From NCBI RefSeq assembly GCF_027627475.1, contig NZ_CP115484.1, positions 248,001 through 312,000 of the forward strand: DNA of 64,000 nt. The letters are read 5' to 3'. Position 1 is the first letter of the stretch, and every line of letters begins with the position of its first letter. Shown here one piece after another: positions 44,448-53,700 of this stretch. Made by a program: the position numbers and the translations under genes. The notes under the pieces are model-generated. The model saw only the letters and a program-made list of their open reading frames with translations, did not search any database and had not been told where the DNA came from. Source of the stretch: Paenibacillus sp. SYP-B4298. GTDB lineage: Bacteria > Bacillota > Bacilli > Paenibacillales > Paenibacillaceae.

Positions 44448-44747
44448 ATAATGTTGAAAAGAGAAAATTTTGTCGAATTGAGTATAAATGAATTATAGGA
44501 CATAAGCCACAATGTTGTATAGTGGAAAAATAGCAACCGAGAAGTGGGTGAAAAAAAGGGGGGGGACGAACAGGGGACCTCAACTAACATTCATGAAAAA
44601 ACATCCATCGTGACATTCGCCCAGACGACGTGGTAAAGAGGCCTCGAGAGGCCGCATGTAAACATGAGTAGCCTGTTAACTTGTGCACTCTTGTTGGTTG
44701 GACATGCCTTCGGCATACGGAGAACAAGACTGGCAGGTGATTCGATG
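44441..44747. other. Non-coding arm of the invertible segment
   Basis: 307 bp downstream of the recombinase stop. It contains, on the minus strand, a promoter-like TCGACA (44471-44476) and CATTAT (44448-44453) 17 nt apart, pointing out across the left repeat. It also holds an A7-G8 homopolymer tract at about 44551-44565 spanned by two 30-33-codon frames, the hairpin GGCCTC-GA-GAGGCC near 44641-44654, and a longer fold with TCTTGTT/AACAAGA arms around an ATGCC-TTC-GGCAT hairpin (about 44688-44731). No conventional gene was found. Confidence 0.5.
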
Positions 44748-45713
44748 TCAAAGGATAAACTCCTTTAGCGAATCCTCAACAAAATCGGTGGCAGACTTCT
44801 TTAGCTGTTCAACGGTGTGCATGTAACGCTGTGTCGTATTAATATGGGAATGGCCCAGATTCTCCTGTACCTGCTGCAAGGAAGCCCCGTTAAGCAAGGC
44901 TAATGTAGCATTGGTATGCCGAAGCCAATGGGGGGTAACCTTCTTGTTCAGGCCGCTTTCTCTCCCTGCTTGTGCAATAATGCGTTCGACTTGCCGAGTT
45001 GTGATGGGAAATAACAACAAATCGGACGTTGGAGAGTCATGTCCAGCCAGCGTCTGCGCATGTTCCATATACAGCTTCCATAGCTGTTGCGGTACTTTAA
45101 TCTCGCGGGTTTTCCCGCCCTTGGTGTGTTCCAGCGTCAGCCATACCCCGGACTCCATAACATCCGTATGAAAGTTCCCCCACCGGACAGCGACCAGCTC
45201 CGATACCCTCATCCCTAGCAGTACAAGTGAAAGAGCAATCAGATAATTTCTGAAGTTCGTCCCCTTTAGCTGATTCAGCAAGATGCCCACCTCTCTGCGC
45301 GTCAAATAATGCTTCTGGCTAACCACATGCACAACAGGCAATCGAACGCTAGTTGTAGGATTATGCTGAAACAGACCAATGTTGTTGTCGCTCCCCCATC
45401 GATAAAAGGACTTTAAGGGTGCCAGGAAAGCAGCGACACTCGCAGGCGCCAATGCTTTGTCCAAGGTGACCGCTCCTCGCTGCTGCAAATACAGCTTATA
45501 GGCCTCGATCTCTCTCCATGTAATCAATTGAAGAGCCGTGTAATTGGTAAATTTCCTGAAATAGCGAAAGGCTTTCAAATAGCTTCGACGTGTATTAAGC
45601 GAAGGGCAACAAGTGGTTAAAAACATCTGAATAATTTGGTCATCAGTATACAATCTGGAGTTCTGCTGCGAGAAAATTTGATGGTCTGGCTGCTTGGTGT
45701 GTTGTGCTTCCAT
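44748..45713 (-). CDS. Tyrosine recombinase (XerC/D-like, inversion candidate)
   Basis: A 321-residue site-specific recombinase with a SAM-like N-terminal core-binding domain (about 25-125) and a catalytic domain. All catalytic residues are visible: Arg in G-M-R-V-S-E-L, Lys in H-T-K-G-G-K-T-R, H-W-L-R-H, the His in L-G-H-S-H-I-N-T-T, and Tyr in R-Y-M-H-T. ATG 45713 has AGAGGGGG upstream. The frame stays open through the right inverted repeat to 46016, so N-terminal extensions are possible. Enclosure by inverted repeats that contain palindromic crossover-like cores suggests it inverts its own segment. Confidence 0.9.
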   Translation of the reverse strand: MEAQHTKQPDHQIFSQQNSRLYTDDQIIQMFLTTCCPSLNTRRSYLKAFRYFRKFTNYTALQLITWREIEAYKLYLQQRGAVTLDKALAPASVAAFLAPLKSFYRWGSDNNIGLFQHNPTTSVRLPVVHVVSQKHYLTRREVGILLNQLKGTNFRNYLIALSLVLLGMRVSELVAVRWGNFHTDVMESGVWLTLEHTKGGKTREIKVPQQLWKLYMEHAQTLAGHDSPTSDLLLFPITTRQVERIIAQAGRESGLNKKVTPHWLRHTNATLALLNGASLQQVQENLGHSHINTTQRYMHTVEQLKKSATDFVEDSLKEFIL

Positions 45714-45729
45714 GGAAAATTCCCCCTCT

Positions 45730-45760
45730 TGAAATGTCGGATAATTAGTATTATACGACC
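45730..45760 (-). repeat. Right 31-bp inverted repeat
   Basis: Reverse complement of 44410-44440 with one difference. On the plus strand TTGAAA (45729-45734) and TATACG (45752-45757) are 17 nt apart, so the repeat can act as a promoter toward cheW. On the minus strand its TATAAT, with TTCACC 17 nt upstream, could drive the recombinase. Confidence 0.9.
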
Positions 45761-45785
45761 AAGCCATCAGGAGGTGAAGCGTGGA

Positions 45786-46190
45786 GTGCAGTACATAGAA
45801 TTTGAAGTGGAGGGTGAGCATTACGCTGTTCCGATCTCGGATATACATGAAATTATTAAAATGCAGGAGATTACCGAAATTCCGAATGGCCCGAGATATG
45901 TGCAAGGGGTCATCCAGTTGCGTGGCAGTATTATTCCGGTTATTAGTTTGCGGCGCTTGTTCTCGTTGCAGAAGGACGAGTATACCAAGATGACCCGAAT
46001 TATCGTCGTAAGTCATAAGGAGGAATTAGCGGGCTTTATTGTGGACAGAGTGAATCAGGTGAAGGTGTTTACCGAGATTCAACCACCCCCCTACAAGACA
46101 TCCAGTGCAAGTGGCAATTATTTTACTGGAATCGGCCTCTCGGACGAACGTTTGGTAGGCATTTTGAAGCTGGACGAAGTGTTGCTATAG
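45786..46190 (+). CDS. cheW: Chemotaxis coupling protein CheW
   Basis: A 134-residue CheW that links chemoreceptors to the CheA kinase. Recognised by the I-E-F-E-V-E-G-E-H-Y-A-V-P-I start, I-P-N-G-P-R-Y-V-Q-G-V-I-Q-L-R-G-S-I-I-P-V and V-D-R-V. GTG 45786 was chosen because AGGAGGTGA lies 11 nt upstream; the open frame runs further left through the right inverted repeat. It is followed after 48 bp by a chemoreceptor gene, probably in one transcript. No other che genes are nearby, so this is an accessory receptor-coupler pair. Confidence 0.9.
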   Translation: MQYIEFEVEGEHYAVPISDIHEIIKMQEITEIPNGPRYVQGVIQLRGSIIPVISLRRLFSLQKDEYTKMTRIIVVSHKEELAGFIVDRVNQVKVFTEIQPPPYKTSSASGNYFTGIGLSDERLVGILKLDEVLL

Positions 46191-46238
46191 AGACCAGAGA
46201 AGCAGTACAAAAAAAGAAATCAGGAGCTGAGCAGCGTA

Positions 46239-47828
46239 ATGAGATGGATCTATAATTTGAGAACAAGCGTGAAATTAATATCATCATTTTTGCTTGTTTC
46301 GATGCTGATGGCAATGGTTGGAATATACAGTATGAGCAATCTGGGCAAAATGAATGCTTCCCTTGCAAATATGTACGACAATGCCTTGATCCCCATTCAA
46401 TCCTCCATGTCTACTCAAATCAGCTATACGCGCTTGAGGGTGCTCGCGCGGGATAATTTTATAACAACCAGTCAGGCTCAGTTGCAAGAAAACATAAAGT
46501 CTATAGAAAATGAAAGAAAAATAATGATTCAAGGTATGGATACCTTTCGAAAAACAAAGCTGACAGAAGCGACCCAGGAAATTTTACGCCCTTTTGACGC
46601 CATAATGGAGCAATATTTTGCATTATATGATCAATCTATCCAGTCAGCTCTGGACGGAGACAAGGACGCCCTAAAGGCATTAATTGAAGGCGGGCTCGGA
46701 ACTACAGGCAATCAGATGCGTGACCTATTAACTCGTCTGGTCGAGCAACAGGTACTGGAGGCAGAGCAGGCGAAGCAAGAGGGACAGAGTCTGTATGAAT
46801 CCTCCCGCAATATTACAATCGCCGTCCTTGTTGCTTCGGTAATTATAGCTATTGCACTGGGGTACTTTATCTCTCAGATTATTTCCAGGCCGCTTCAACG
46901 GGTTTCACAACTGGCAGCGAGTGTCGCGCAAGGCGATCTGCGCCAAACAATCGGTATAACCTCGAAGGACGAGGTAGGGCAGTTGGCTCAAGCCATGGAT
47001 GAAATGGTACATAATTTGCAGCATACGGTAGGCTCCATCCTGAACCATTCGCAAAGCCTTGCGGCAGCCTCCCAGGAAATATCCGCCAGTACAGAGGAGA
47101 TTGCCAGTGGCAATGCAAGTCAGGCAAGCGATGCACAGACGATCAGTGAATTGTTCAAGGAGCTGTCTGGCACGATCCATGAGATCGCGGCCAATACGGA
47201 GCAGGCCTCGCAATTGTCTGACGAAACCGTGAAAATAGCCCAGCAAGGCAATAGTATTATTCAATCCTCCAGTGATAGTATGCAGGCGATGAGTGCCCAG
47301 ATGACGCGTCTTGAGGATGACTCGCAAAAGGTTGGAGAAATTATTGGTGTGATCGAGGATATTGCGGATCAGACGAATCTGCTTGCGCTCAATGCGGCGA
47401 TTGAAGCGGCACGGGCAGGAGAGCAGGGACGCGGATTCGCGGTTGTTGCAGATGAAGTGCGCAAGCTGGCCGAGCGCAGCGGAGAGGCGACGAAGCAGAT
47501 TACCGGAATTATCAAAGGCATGCAGGAAAATACGAAATCCAGTGTGAGGGCGGTTCAGGACAGCGCCGGGTTATCCGCACAGTCAGGGGACGCCTTCCAG
47601 AATATCGTCGCTTACATCAATGAGGCGGGACAAAAAGTGATGGAAATCGCCGCTGCGAGTGAGGAGCAGGCTGCCCAGACCACTACAGTGCTGGCCGCCG
47701 TAGAGAATATCTCGGCAACGACAGAAGAAGCGGCAGCCAGCAGTCAACAGACCGCGGCGACGGCACAGGCATTGGCTCATCTCGCCCAAGAGCTGCAGCA
47801 ATCCGTCTCTATCTTCAAATTAGACTAG
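46239..47828 (+). CDS. Methyl-accepting chemotaxis protein
   Basis: A 529-residue transmembrane receptor: TM1 about 12-32, a four-helix-bundle ligand domain about 33-190, TM2 about 191-213, HAMP about 214-266, and a cytoplasmic signalling domain with the highly conserved hairpin tip [21 protein letters not shown]. It would signal through the adjacent CheW. No C-terminal CheR-tethering pentapeptide is seen. Expression may depend on the orientation of the upstream invertible element. Confidence 0.95.
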   Translation: MRWIYNLRTSVKLISSFLLVSMLMAMVGIYSMSNLGKMNASLANMYDNALIPIQSSMSTQISYTRLRVLARDNFITTSQAQLQENIKSIENERKIMIQGMDTFRKTKLTEATQEILRPFDAIMEQYFALYDQSIQSALDGDKDALKALIEGGLGTTGNQMRDLLTRLVEQQVLEAEQAKQEGQSLYESSRNITIAVLVASVIIAIALGYFISQIISRPLQRVSQLAASVAQGDLRQTIGITSKDEVGQLAQAMDEMVHNLQHTVGSILNHSQSLAAASQEISASTEEIASGNASQASDAQTISELFKELSGTIHEIAANTEQASQLSDETVKIAQQGNSIIQSSSDSMQAMSAQMTRLEDDSQKVGEIIGVIEDIADQTNLLALNAAIEAARAGEQGRGFAVVADEVRKLAERSGEATKQITGIIKGMQENTKSSVRAVQDSAGLSAQSGDAFQNIVAYINEAGQKVMEIAAASEEQAAQTTTVLAAVENISATTEEAAASSQQTAATAQALAHLAQELQQSVSIFKLD

Positions 47829-47856
47829 GGCAGGCGCCATTCGCTGGCGATAGCTG

Positions 47857-47915
47857 CGCTGTACCAATTACGTTGTACCCAATGAAGCAGTACCCAATGA
47901 CGCTGTACCCAGTTA
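47857..47915. repeat. Degenerate tandem repeats around GTACCCAAT
   Basis: Four imperfect 14-16-bp units related to CGCTGTACCCAATGA follow the chemoreceptor gene. Confidence 0.65.
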
Positions 47916-47927
47916 AGGTTCGTGTCC

Positions 47928-47963
47928 ATACGCTCCCGCCCGTCGAGGGGAGCGTATTTTTTT
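47928..47963 (+). terminator. Terminator of cheW-mcp
   Basis: A perfect 10-bp stem, ATACGCTCCC (47928-47937) with GGGAGCGTAT (47948-47957), followed by seven T. Confidence 0.93.
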
Positions 47964-48000
47964 GCGTCTGCACCAAACTGTTCATAATTTCAGTCTTAAC

Positions 48001-48018
48001 TTGTGAAAAAAGTCACAT
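48001..48018 (+). promoter_or_regulatory. Rex-type operator before cydA
   Basis: TTGTGAAAAAAGTCACAT matches the Rex site TTGTGA-N6-TCACAA except at the last base. Rex represses cyd genes when NADH/NAD is low, so bd oxidase would be induced under oxygen limitation. The site lies 51 bp before the cydA start. Confidence 0.75.
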
Positions 48019-48069
48019 AAATTCATCCCGATTCGCTCTATAATCAAGAAATTGAAAGGGGAGGTTGGG

Positions 48070-49467
48070 ATGGAAGCTGTAGATTTGGCCAGACTGCAAT
48101 TTGGCGTGACGACCATTTATCACTTTTTGTTCGTGCCGCTGTCTATAGGTCTGGCGTATTTGATTGCCTTCATGCAAACACTGTACGTGGTGCGGGATGA
48201 TGAGAAGTACAAGCGGATGGCGAAGTTCTGGGGGAAAATCTTCTTGCTGAACTTTGCTGTCGGGGTAGTAACGGGAATTATGCAGGAATTCCAGTTCGGG
48301 ATGAACTGGGCCGATTATTCCCGGTACGTAGGGGCGGTATTCGGCGGGCCGCTCGCTGTAGAGGCGCTCGTCTCGTTCTTCCTGGAGTCGACGTTTCTGG
48401 GCGTCTGGATCTTCGGCTGGGATCGTCTGTCCAAGAAGGTGCATCTTGCGTCGATCTGGCTGGTCGCGATCGCGGCCACACTGTCCGCGCTATGGATATT
48501 GAGTGCGAACTCCTTCATGCAAGAGCCGGTAGGCTACGAGATTGTGAACGGCAGAGCCGAGATGACCGATTTCTTCGCCTTGCTCGGCAACAAGCAGCTA
48601 TGGGTGGAGTTTCCGCATGTTATCTTCGGTGCGCTGGCAACAGGAGCATTCTTCGTGGCAGGAATCAGCGCCTACAAGCTGCTGCGCAAGCAGCAGACAG
48701 ATATCTTCCGGCCATCGTTCCAGATCGCGATCGTGCTGGCACTCGTCTCGAGCCTGCTGACGGCGTTCGCAGGTCATGACCAAGCTCAGCATCTGATGAG
48801 CTCGCAGCCGATGAAGATGGCGGCTTCTGAGGGACTATGGCATACGAGCGGGGAGAGCGCGCCATGGACGGTCATCGCATCGATCGACCCGGAGAAGCAG
48901 CAGAATTCGTTCCAGCTCGAGGTGCCATACTTGCTGAGCGTGCTGTCCTATAACAAGCTGACCGGCAGCGTGCCGGGCATGCTGGAGCTGCAAGCACAGT
49001 ATGAAGCGCAATACGGACCGGGCAACTATATCCCGCCCGTGCGCACGACATTCTGGAGCTTCCGCATCATGGTCGGTGCGGGCATGCTGATGATTCTGCT
49101 CGGGCTGATCGGCTCCTACAAGGTGATGCGGGGCAGATTAATGGAGTCGAGGCGTTATCTGCCATGGATGCTGCCAGCGATGTCCCTGCCGTTCATCGCC
49201 AACTCATCGGGCTGGATTATGACGGAGGTAGGTCGTCAGCCATGGATTGTCTTCGGGCTGCAACGGACAGAGGAAGGCGTATCGCCGCTCGTCTCCAGCG
49301 GGATGGTGGCGACGACCTTGATCGGATTTACGGTTGTATACGGACTGATTGCCGCCGCCTTTATCTATCTGGTTGTGAATGAGGTTCGCAAGGGCGCCGA
49401 GGACGATGCGCCGCCGCATGGCGGAGCGGATGCAGTGCCGCACGGTGCGGGTACAGCCGTCCTGTAG
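48070..49467 (+). CDS. cydA: Cytochrome bd ubiquinol oxidase subunit I
   Basis: Haem-binding subunit of the quinol oxidase that reduces oxygen to water. About nine membrane helices. Haem ligands His18 (T-I-Y-H-F) and His183 (F-P-H-V-I-F-G) and the G-R-Q-P-W motif near the C-terminal third are present. The quinol loop is of the short Firmicute type. ATG 48070 has AAAGGGGAGG upstream; 48052 is a weaker start. First of a cydA-cydB-cydDC series. Confidence 0.96.
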   Translation: MEAVDLARLQFGVTTIYHFLFVPLSIGLAYLIAFMQTLYVVRDDEKYKRMAKFWGKIFLLNFAVGVVTGIMQEFQFGMNWADYSRYVGAVFGGPLAVEALVSFFLESTFLGVWIFGWDRLSKKVHLASIWLVAIAATLSALWILSANSFMQEPVGYEIVNGRAEMTDFFALLGNKQLWVEFPHVIFGALATGAFFVAGISAYKLLRKQQTDIFRPSFQIAIVLALVSSLLTAFAGHDQAQHLMSSQPMKMAASEGLWHTSGESAPWTVIASIDPEKQQNSFQLEVPYLLSVLSYNKLTGSVPGMLELQAQYEAQYGPGNYIPPVRTTFWSFRIMVGAGMLMILLGLIGSYKVMRGRLMESRRYLPWMLPAMSLPFIANSSGWIMTEVGRQPWIVFGLQRTEEGVSPLVSSGMVATTLIGFTVVYGLIAAAFIYLVVNEVRKGAEDDAPPHGGADAVPHGAGTAVL

Positions 49468-49630
49468 ACGTTGACCCTCTGAGGCCGAGGTAGACGTTGG
49501 TGTACTGAGGCTGAAGCGTTCGGTACGCCGAGGGTGTACGTCGGTGTGCTGAGGCAGAAGCGATTGGCACGCTAGAAGCTGCAGACGTCGGGCACTGAAG
49601 CTGTATGCGGGGCACGTCTAAGCTGCGGCA
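49468..49630. repeat. Degenerate tandem repeats between cydA and cydB
   Basis: The 214-bp gap contains about four imperfect units of 35-45 bp sharing AGACGT(T/C)GG...CTGAGGC(T/C)GAAGC. No gene is seen. They may separate or fold the cyd transcript. Confidence 0.6.
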
Positions 49631-49681
49631 CAGAGATGGTGCGAACAGGATTCATATATATTCAGAAAGCGGGGCGTAAAG

Positions 49682-50692
49682 ATGCTGGAGACGTTATGGT
49701 TCATATTAATTACGGTGTTGTTCATCGGCTTCTTCTTTTTGGAGGGCTTCGATTTTGGGGTCGGCATGCTGACTCCCTTCCTGGGCAAGACCGATACGGA
49801 GCGGCGGGTTGTCATCAATACGATCGGACCGTTCTGGGATGGGAATGAGGTGTGGCTCATTACAGCGGGCGGTGCGATGTTCGCGGCGTTCCCGAACTGG
49901 TATGCCACACTGTTCAGCGGCTTCTATATGGCGCTGTTCCTGATGCTGCTGGCGCTGATCGGCCGCGGGGTCGCCTTCGAATTTCGCAGCAAGCTGGAAA
50001 GTCCGAAGTGGCGTTCCTTCTGGGATTGGGTCATCTGTATTGGCAGCCTGCTGCCGGCGCTGCTGTGGGGGGTGGCGCTCGCCAATCTGATGCGCGGAGT
50101 TCCGATTGATGCGAGCATGAACTATGTCGGCTCCTTCTGGGATTTGCTGTCCATCTACTCAGTGGCTGGCGGAGCAAGCATGGTGCTGCTGTTCCTGCTG
50201 CACGGGGCGCTGTTCCTGACGCTCAAGACTGATGGGGTGCTGCGCGAGCGGGCTCGCGGCGTAGCGCAGCGTATCGGCGCTTGGACGAGCGGCGTGCTGC
50301 TGCTGTTCGTTGTGCTGAGCTATTTTGAGACGGATATGTTCACCTCTCAAGGGCTTAGCCCAGGGACGGTGCCGGTGCTGGCGGGTATGGCGCTGCTGTC
50401 GGTGCATTTTCTGATCAAGGCCGGACGGGACGGCTGGGCGTTCATTATGACAGGAGCTACGATCGTGCTGTCGACGATTACCGTCTTCATGCTGCTGTTC
50501 CCGAATGTTATGATTTCCTCGCTGAATGCGGAATGGTCGCTGACCATCTATAATGCGGCATCCAACACATATACGCTCAAGGTGATGACGATCGTGGCGG
50601 CAACGGTGCTGCCGTTCGTACTTGCCTATCAGATCTGGACGTACTGGGTGTTCCGCAAGCGGGTAACGGCGGAGGAGCATCTGGATTATTAA
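49682..50692 (+). CDS. cydB: Cytochrome bd ubiquinol oxidase subunit II
   Basis: 336-residue membrane partner of CydA with about eight or nine hydrophobic segments. Family pattern includes F-L-E-G-F-D-F-G-V-G-M-L near the start and W-D-G-N-E-V-W. The ribosome site is weak (GGGGCG), perhaps reflecting coupling across the repeat-bearing gap. Ends 21 bp before cydDC. Confidence 0.95.
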   Translation: MLETLWFILITVLFIGFFFLEGFDFGVGMLTPFLGKTDTERRVVINTIGPFWDGNEVWLITAGGAMFAAFPNWYATLFSGFYMALFLMLLALIGRGVAFEFRSKLESPKWRSFWDWVICIGSLLPALLWGVALANLMRGVPIDASMNYVGSFWDLLSIYSVAGGASMVLLFLLHGALFLTLKTDGVLRERARGVAQRIGAWTSGVLLLFVVLSYFETDMFTSQGLSPGTVPVLAGMALLSVHFLIKAGRDGWAFIMTGATIVLSTITVFMLLFPNVMISSLNAEWSLTIYNAASNTYTLKVMTIVAATVLPFVLAYQIWTYWVFRKRVTAEEHLDY

Positions 50693-50713
50693 TGAACGAG
50701 AGGGTGGGCAGCA

Positions 50714-53700
50714 ATGATGAGAGCATTGTTCAGACGGGTAAAGGGGGCGCGCAAGCTATTTGCCGCTAGCGTTCTGCTGGGCGCGGCGGGCGGGATACTG
50801 CTCATCGCGCAGGCCATCTACATGGCGCGCGTTGTGAACGGCGCATTTCTCGGCGGCCTGGAGCTTGCTGCGCTGCTGCCCGCCCTCTATGTGCTGCTAG
50901 GCATCATAGCACTCCGCGCGCTGATGCATTCGGCTGGAGATTATGCGGCCGCACATATGGCGCAGCGGATCAAGGGCGACCTGCGGCTAAGGCTGGTGCG
51001 CAAACTGTCCGAGCTCGGGCCGGGCTACGCCAAGGGCGAGCGCAGCGGCGAGCTGATCGGCACTGCCTATGAAGGCGTGGAGCATCTGGAGAGCTATCTG
51101 GCGAAATATGTCCCCCAGGCCGCACTCTCCGCCTTCATCCCGGCAGCAGTCTTCTGCGTCGTAGCCGGACTGGATACGGTGTCGGCGATCGTCTTCGGCG
51201 TGACGCTGCCATTGCTCGTGCTGTTTATGATATTGATCGGCAAGGCAGCCAAGGCGAAGACCGACAAGCAGTTCAAGCTGCTGGGGCGGCTGGGCGGCCA
51301 TTTCCATGAAATTTTGCGCGGGCTGCCGACATTGGCCATGTTCAACCGCAGCAAGGCACAGATCGAGATTATCGACCGGATTGGCGAGGAGCATCGCCGT
51401 TCGGCGATGGGCACGCTGCGGCTGGCCTTCCTGTCGGCGTTCGTGATGGAGCTGTTCGCTTCGCTCAGCACGGCCATCGTGGCTGTATTCCTCGGCTTGC
51501 GGTTGGTGGAGGGCGAGCTGGGCTTCGAGACGGCCTTCCTCGTGCTGCTGCTCGCGCCGGAGTTTTACACGCCGATTCGCACGCTTGGCGCGCAGTTCCA
51601 TGCCGGGCAGAACGGGATGAGCGCGATTGCGCGCATCTTTGACATCTTGCAGGCGGAGCCGACCGGCTTGCCAGAACGCGAGGATGGCATCGTGCTGCCG
51701 CTCCGACAGGAGGGCTATCGCATCGAGTTTGAGCAGGTGTCGGTACGTCGCAGCGGCGCGGAGCAGGATGCGCTGACGGATGTATCGTTCACGCTGGAGC
51801 CGGGTGAGCGCATCGCACTGGTCGGGCCGACGGGCGCAGGCAAGAGCACCATCGTGGAGCTGCTGCAGGGATTTCTTAGACCGAGCTCCGGGCGCATCCT
51901 GATCGACGGCATTGACATGACCGAGCTGTCGATGAAGGCATGGCGCCGCCGGCTGTCGTCAATGCCGCAGCGCGTGCATCTGTTCCGCGGCACGGTGAGC
52001 GACAATATTCGGCTGGCCGCACCGGAGGCGACGGAAGCCGAGGTGGCAGCGGCAGCGGAGGCTGCACAAGCGGAAGGGTTCATCCGCCAGTTGCCGCTAG
52101 GCTATGAGACCGAGCTGGGCGAGACGGCTCAGCTATCGGGCGGCCAGATGCAGCGGATCGCGCTGGCGCGGGCGCTGCTGAGGCAGGACGCGCCGCTCAT
52201 GCTGCTCGATGAGCCTACCTCGTCGCTCGACTCCATCCATGAGGCGGCGCTGCTGGATGCACTGGAGCCGCTGCTTGCCGCGCGGATGTCGGTGACGGTA
52301 GCGCACCGACTGCATACGGTGCAGGGCGCTGACCGCATCATCGTGCTCGCCGAGGGGCGCGTGGTTGAATCGGGCACGCCTCAGCAACTGCTGGAGGCTG
52401 CCGGGCTGTATGCACGCTTGCGTCATGCGGCGGAGGCGGAGAGCGCCGCCTTCGCCGCAGGCACGGCCGCCAAAGCAGCCGCCGATGCAATGGCAGCCCA
52501 GGCTGTAGCCGTGGCTCCGGCTGCGGGCGCGGCGCATACGAAGGCAACAGGCGCGACGAGTGCTATTGCGGCAGACAGCGCGGCGAAGATAGAGACAGAG
52601 CCGCCGCTTGCCGCATCGCTTGCGAGCCGTATGGGCGGGAGCCTGCCGACCGCTGCGGAGATGGCGGAGCAGGAGACGGCGCTGCCGGAACTGCCGAGGC
52701 TGCCGCTACCGGAGCGGCCGCATATCGAGGCGGAGGCCGACAGGCGATCAGCAGTGCAGCCAACAGCAGAGCCGCAGTCAACAGCAGAGCAGAGCCCGGC
52801 AGCAGGGACGAAGCGGGCACAATCGCCACAGGCAATCCCGCATGGTTCACGCGGACAGACAGGGAGCGGCAGCAGCTTGGCGGTTCTGCGCCAGTTGCTC
52901 GGGTTCGTCGCTCCTTACAAATGGCGCATGCTCATTGCGGTGCTGATCGGCTTCGCAACCGTGGCCTCCAATGCGGGGCTGATGGGCGTCTCCGGTTACC
53001 TGATTGCCAAGGCGGCGCTGCGCCCGGAGAACATCCTGCTGCTGTATGTGCCGATCGTTGGCGTTCGCTTCTTCGGCATCGCGCGCGGCGTGTTCCGCTA
53101 TGTGGAGCGGCTGGTGTCGCATGATCTGACCTTCCGCATCCTGAAGCAGTTCCGCACCTGGCTGTACAGCAAGCTGGAGCCGCAGGGCGCCAGACTGCTG
53201 GAGAGACAGAGCAGCGGCGGTTTGCTCAGCTCAGTCATTAGCGATGTCGACCAGTTGCAGAATCTGTATCTGCGGGTTATCGCTCCCCCTGTCGTCGCTA
53301 TGCTGGCAGTCATACTAGGCTACTCGATAGTGGCGGCGCAAGACCCGTCGCTCGGCTGGATGCTTGTCGGCATGATGGTGCTCTCCGGGCTGGTCGTGCC
53401 TGGACTTGGTCATCTGCTAGGCAGAAGGGGGGCGCATGCCCACGTGGAGACACGGGCACAGTTGTATGGTGAGGTGGGCGACCTGCTGTCCGGCATGGAG
53501 GCGTTGTCCCTGTATGGGCGCACGGAGCGTCAGGAGGAGCGGATCGGCGCGTTGCAGCAGCAGCTCGGACAGCATCAGGATCGACAGCATTGGATTACTG
53601 CCGCGACAGGCGGTCTGATGAGCGGCCTGGCCAACCTGACGATGTGGCTGATGCTGGTGGCATGCATCCCGCTGGTTGTGTCGGGTGCTATGGAGGGCTA

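Larger units (their letters stand above)
44410..45760. mobile_element. Putative invertible DNA element carrying its own tyrosine recombinase
   Basis: Two 31-bp inverted repeats, 30 of 31 identical, lie at 44410-44440 and 45730-45760. They enclose 1289 bp that contain one complete gene, a tyrosine recombinase. Each repeat contains an imperfect 9-4-9 palindrome (TCGGATAAT and ATTATACGA around a 4-nt centre), the general form of a Xer-like crossover site. Inverted rather than direct orientation predicts flipping, not excision. cheW begins 26 bp beyond the right repeat. Confidence 0.75.

Noticed and set aside
44571-44735. Integron attC-like or riboswitch interpretation of the folded region
   Set aside because: The expected attC core sites and known riboswitch consensus segments could not be found.
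44410-45760. att sites of an integrated element around the recombinase
   Set aside because: Integration would leave direct repeats; these are inverted and enclose only the recombinase gene.
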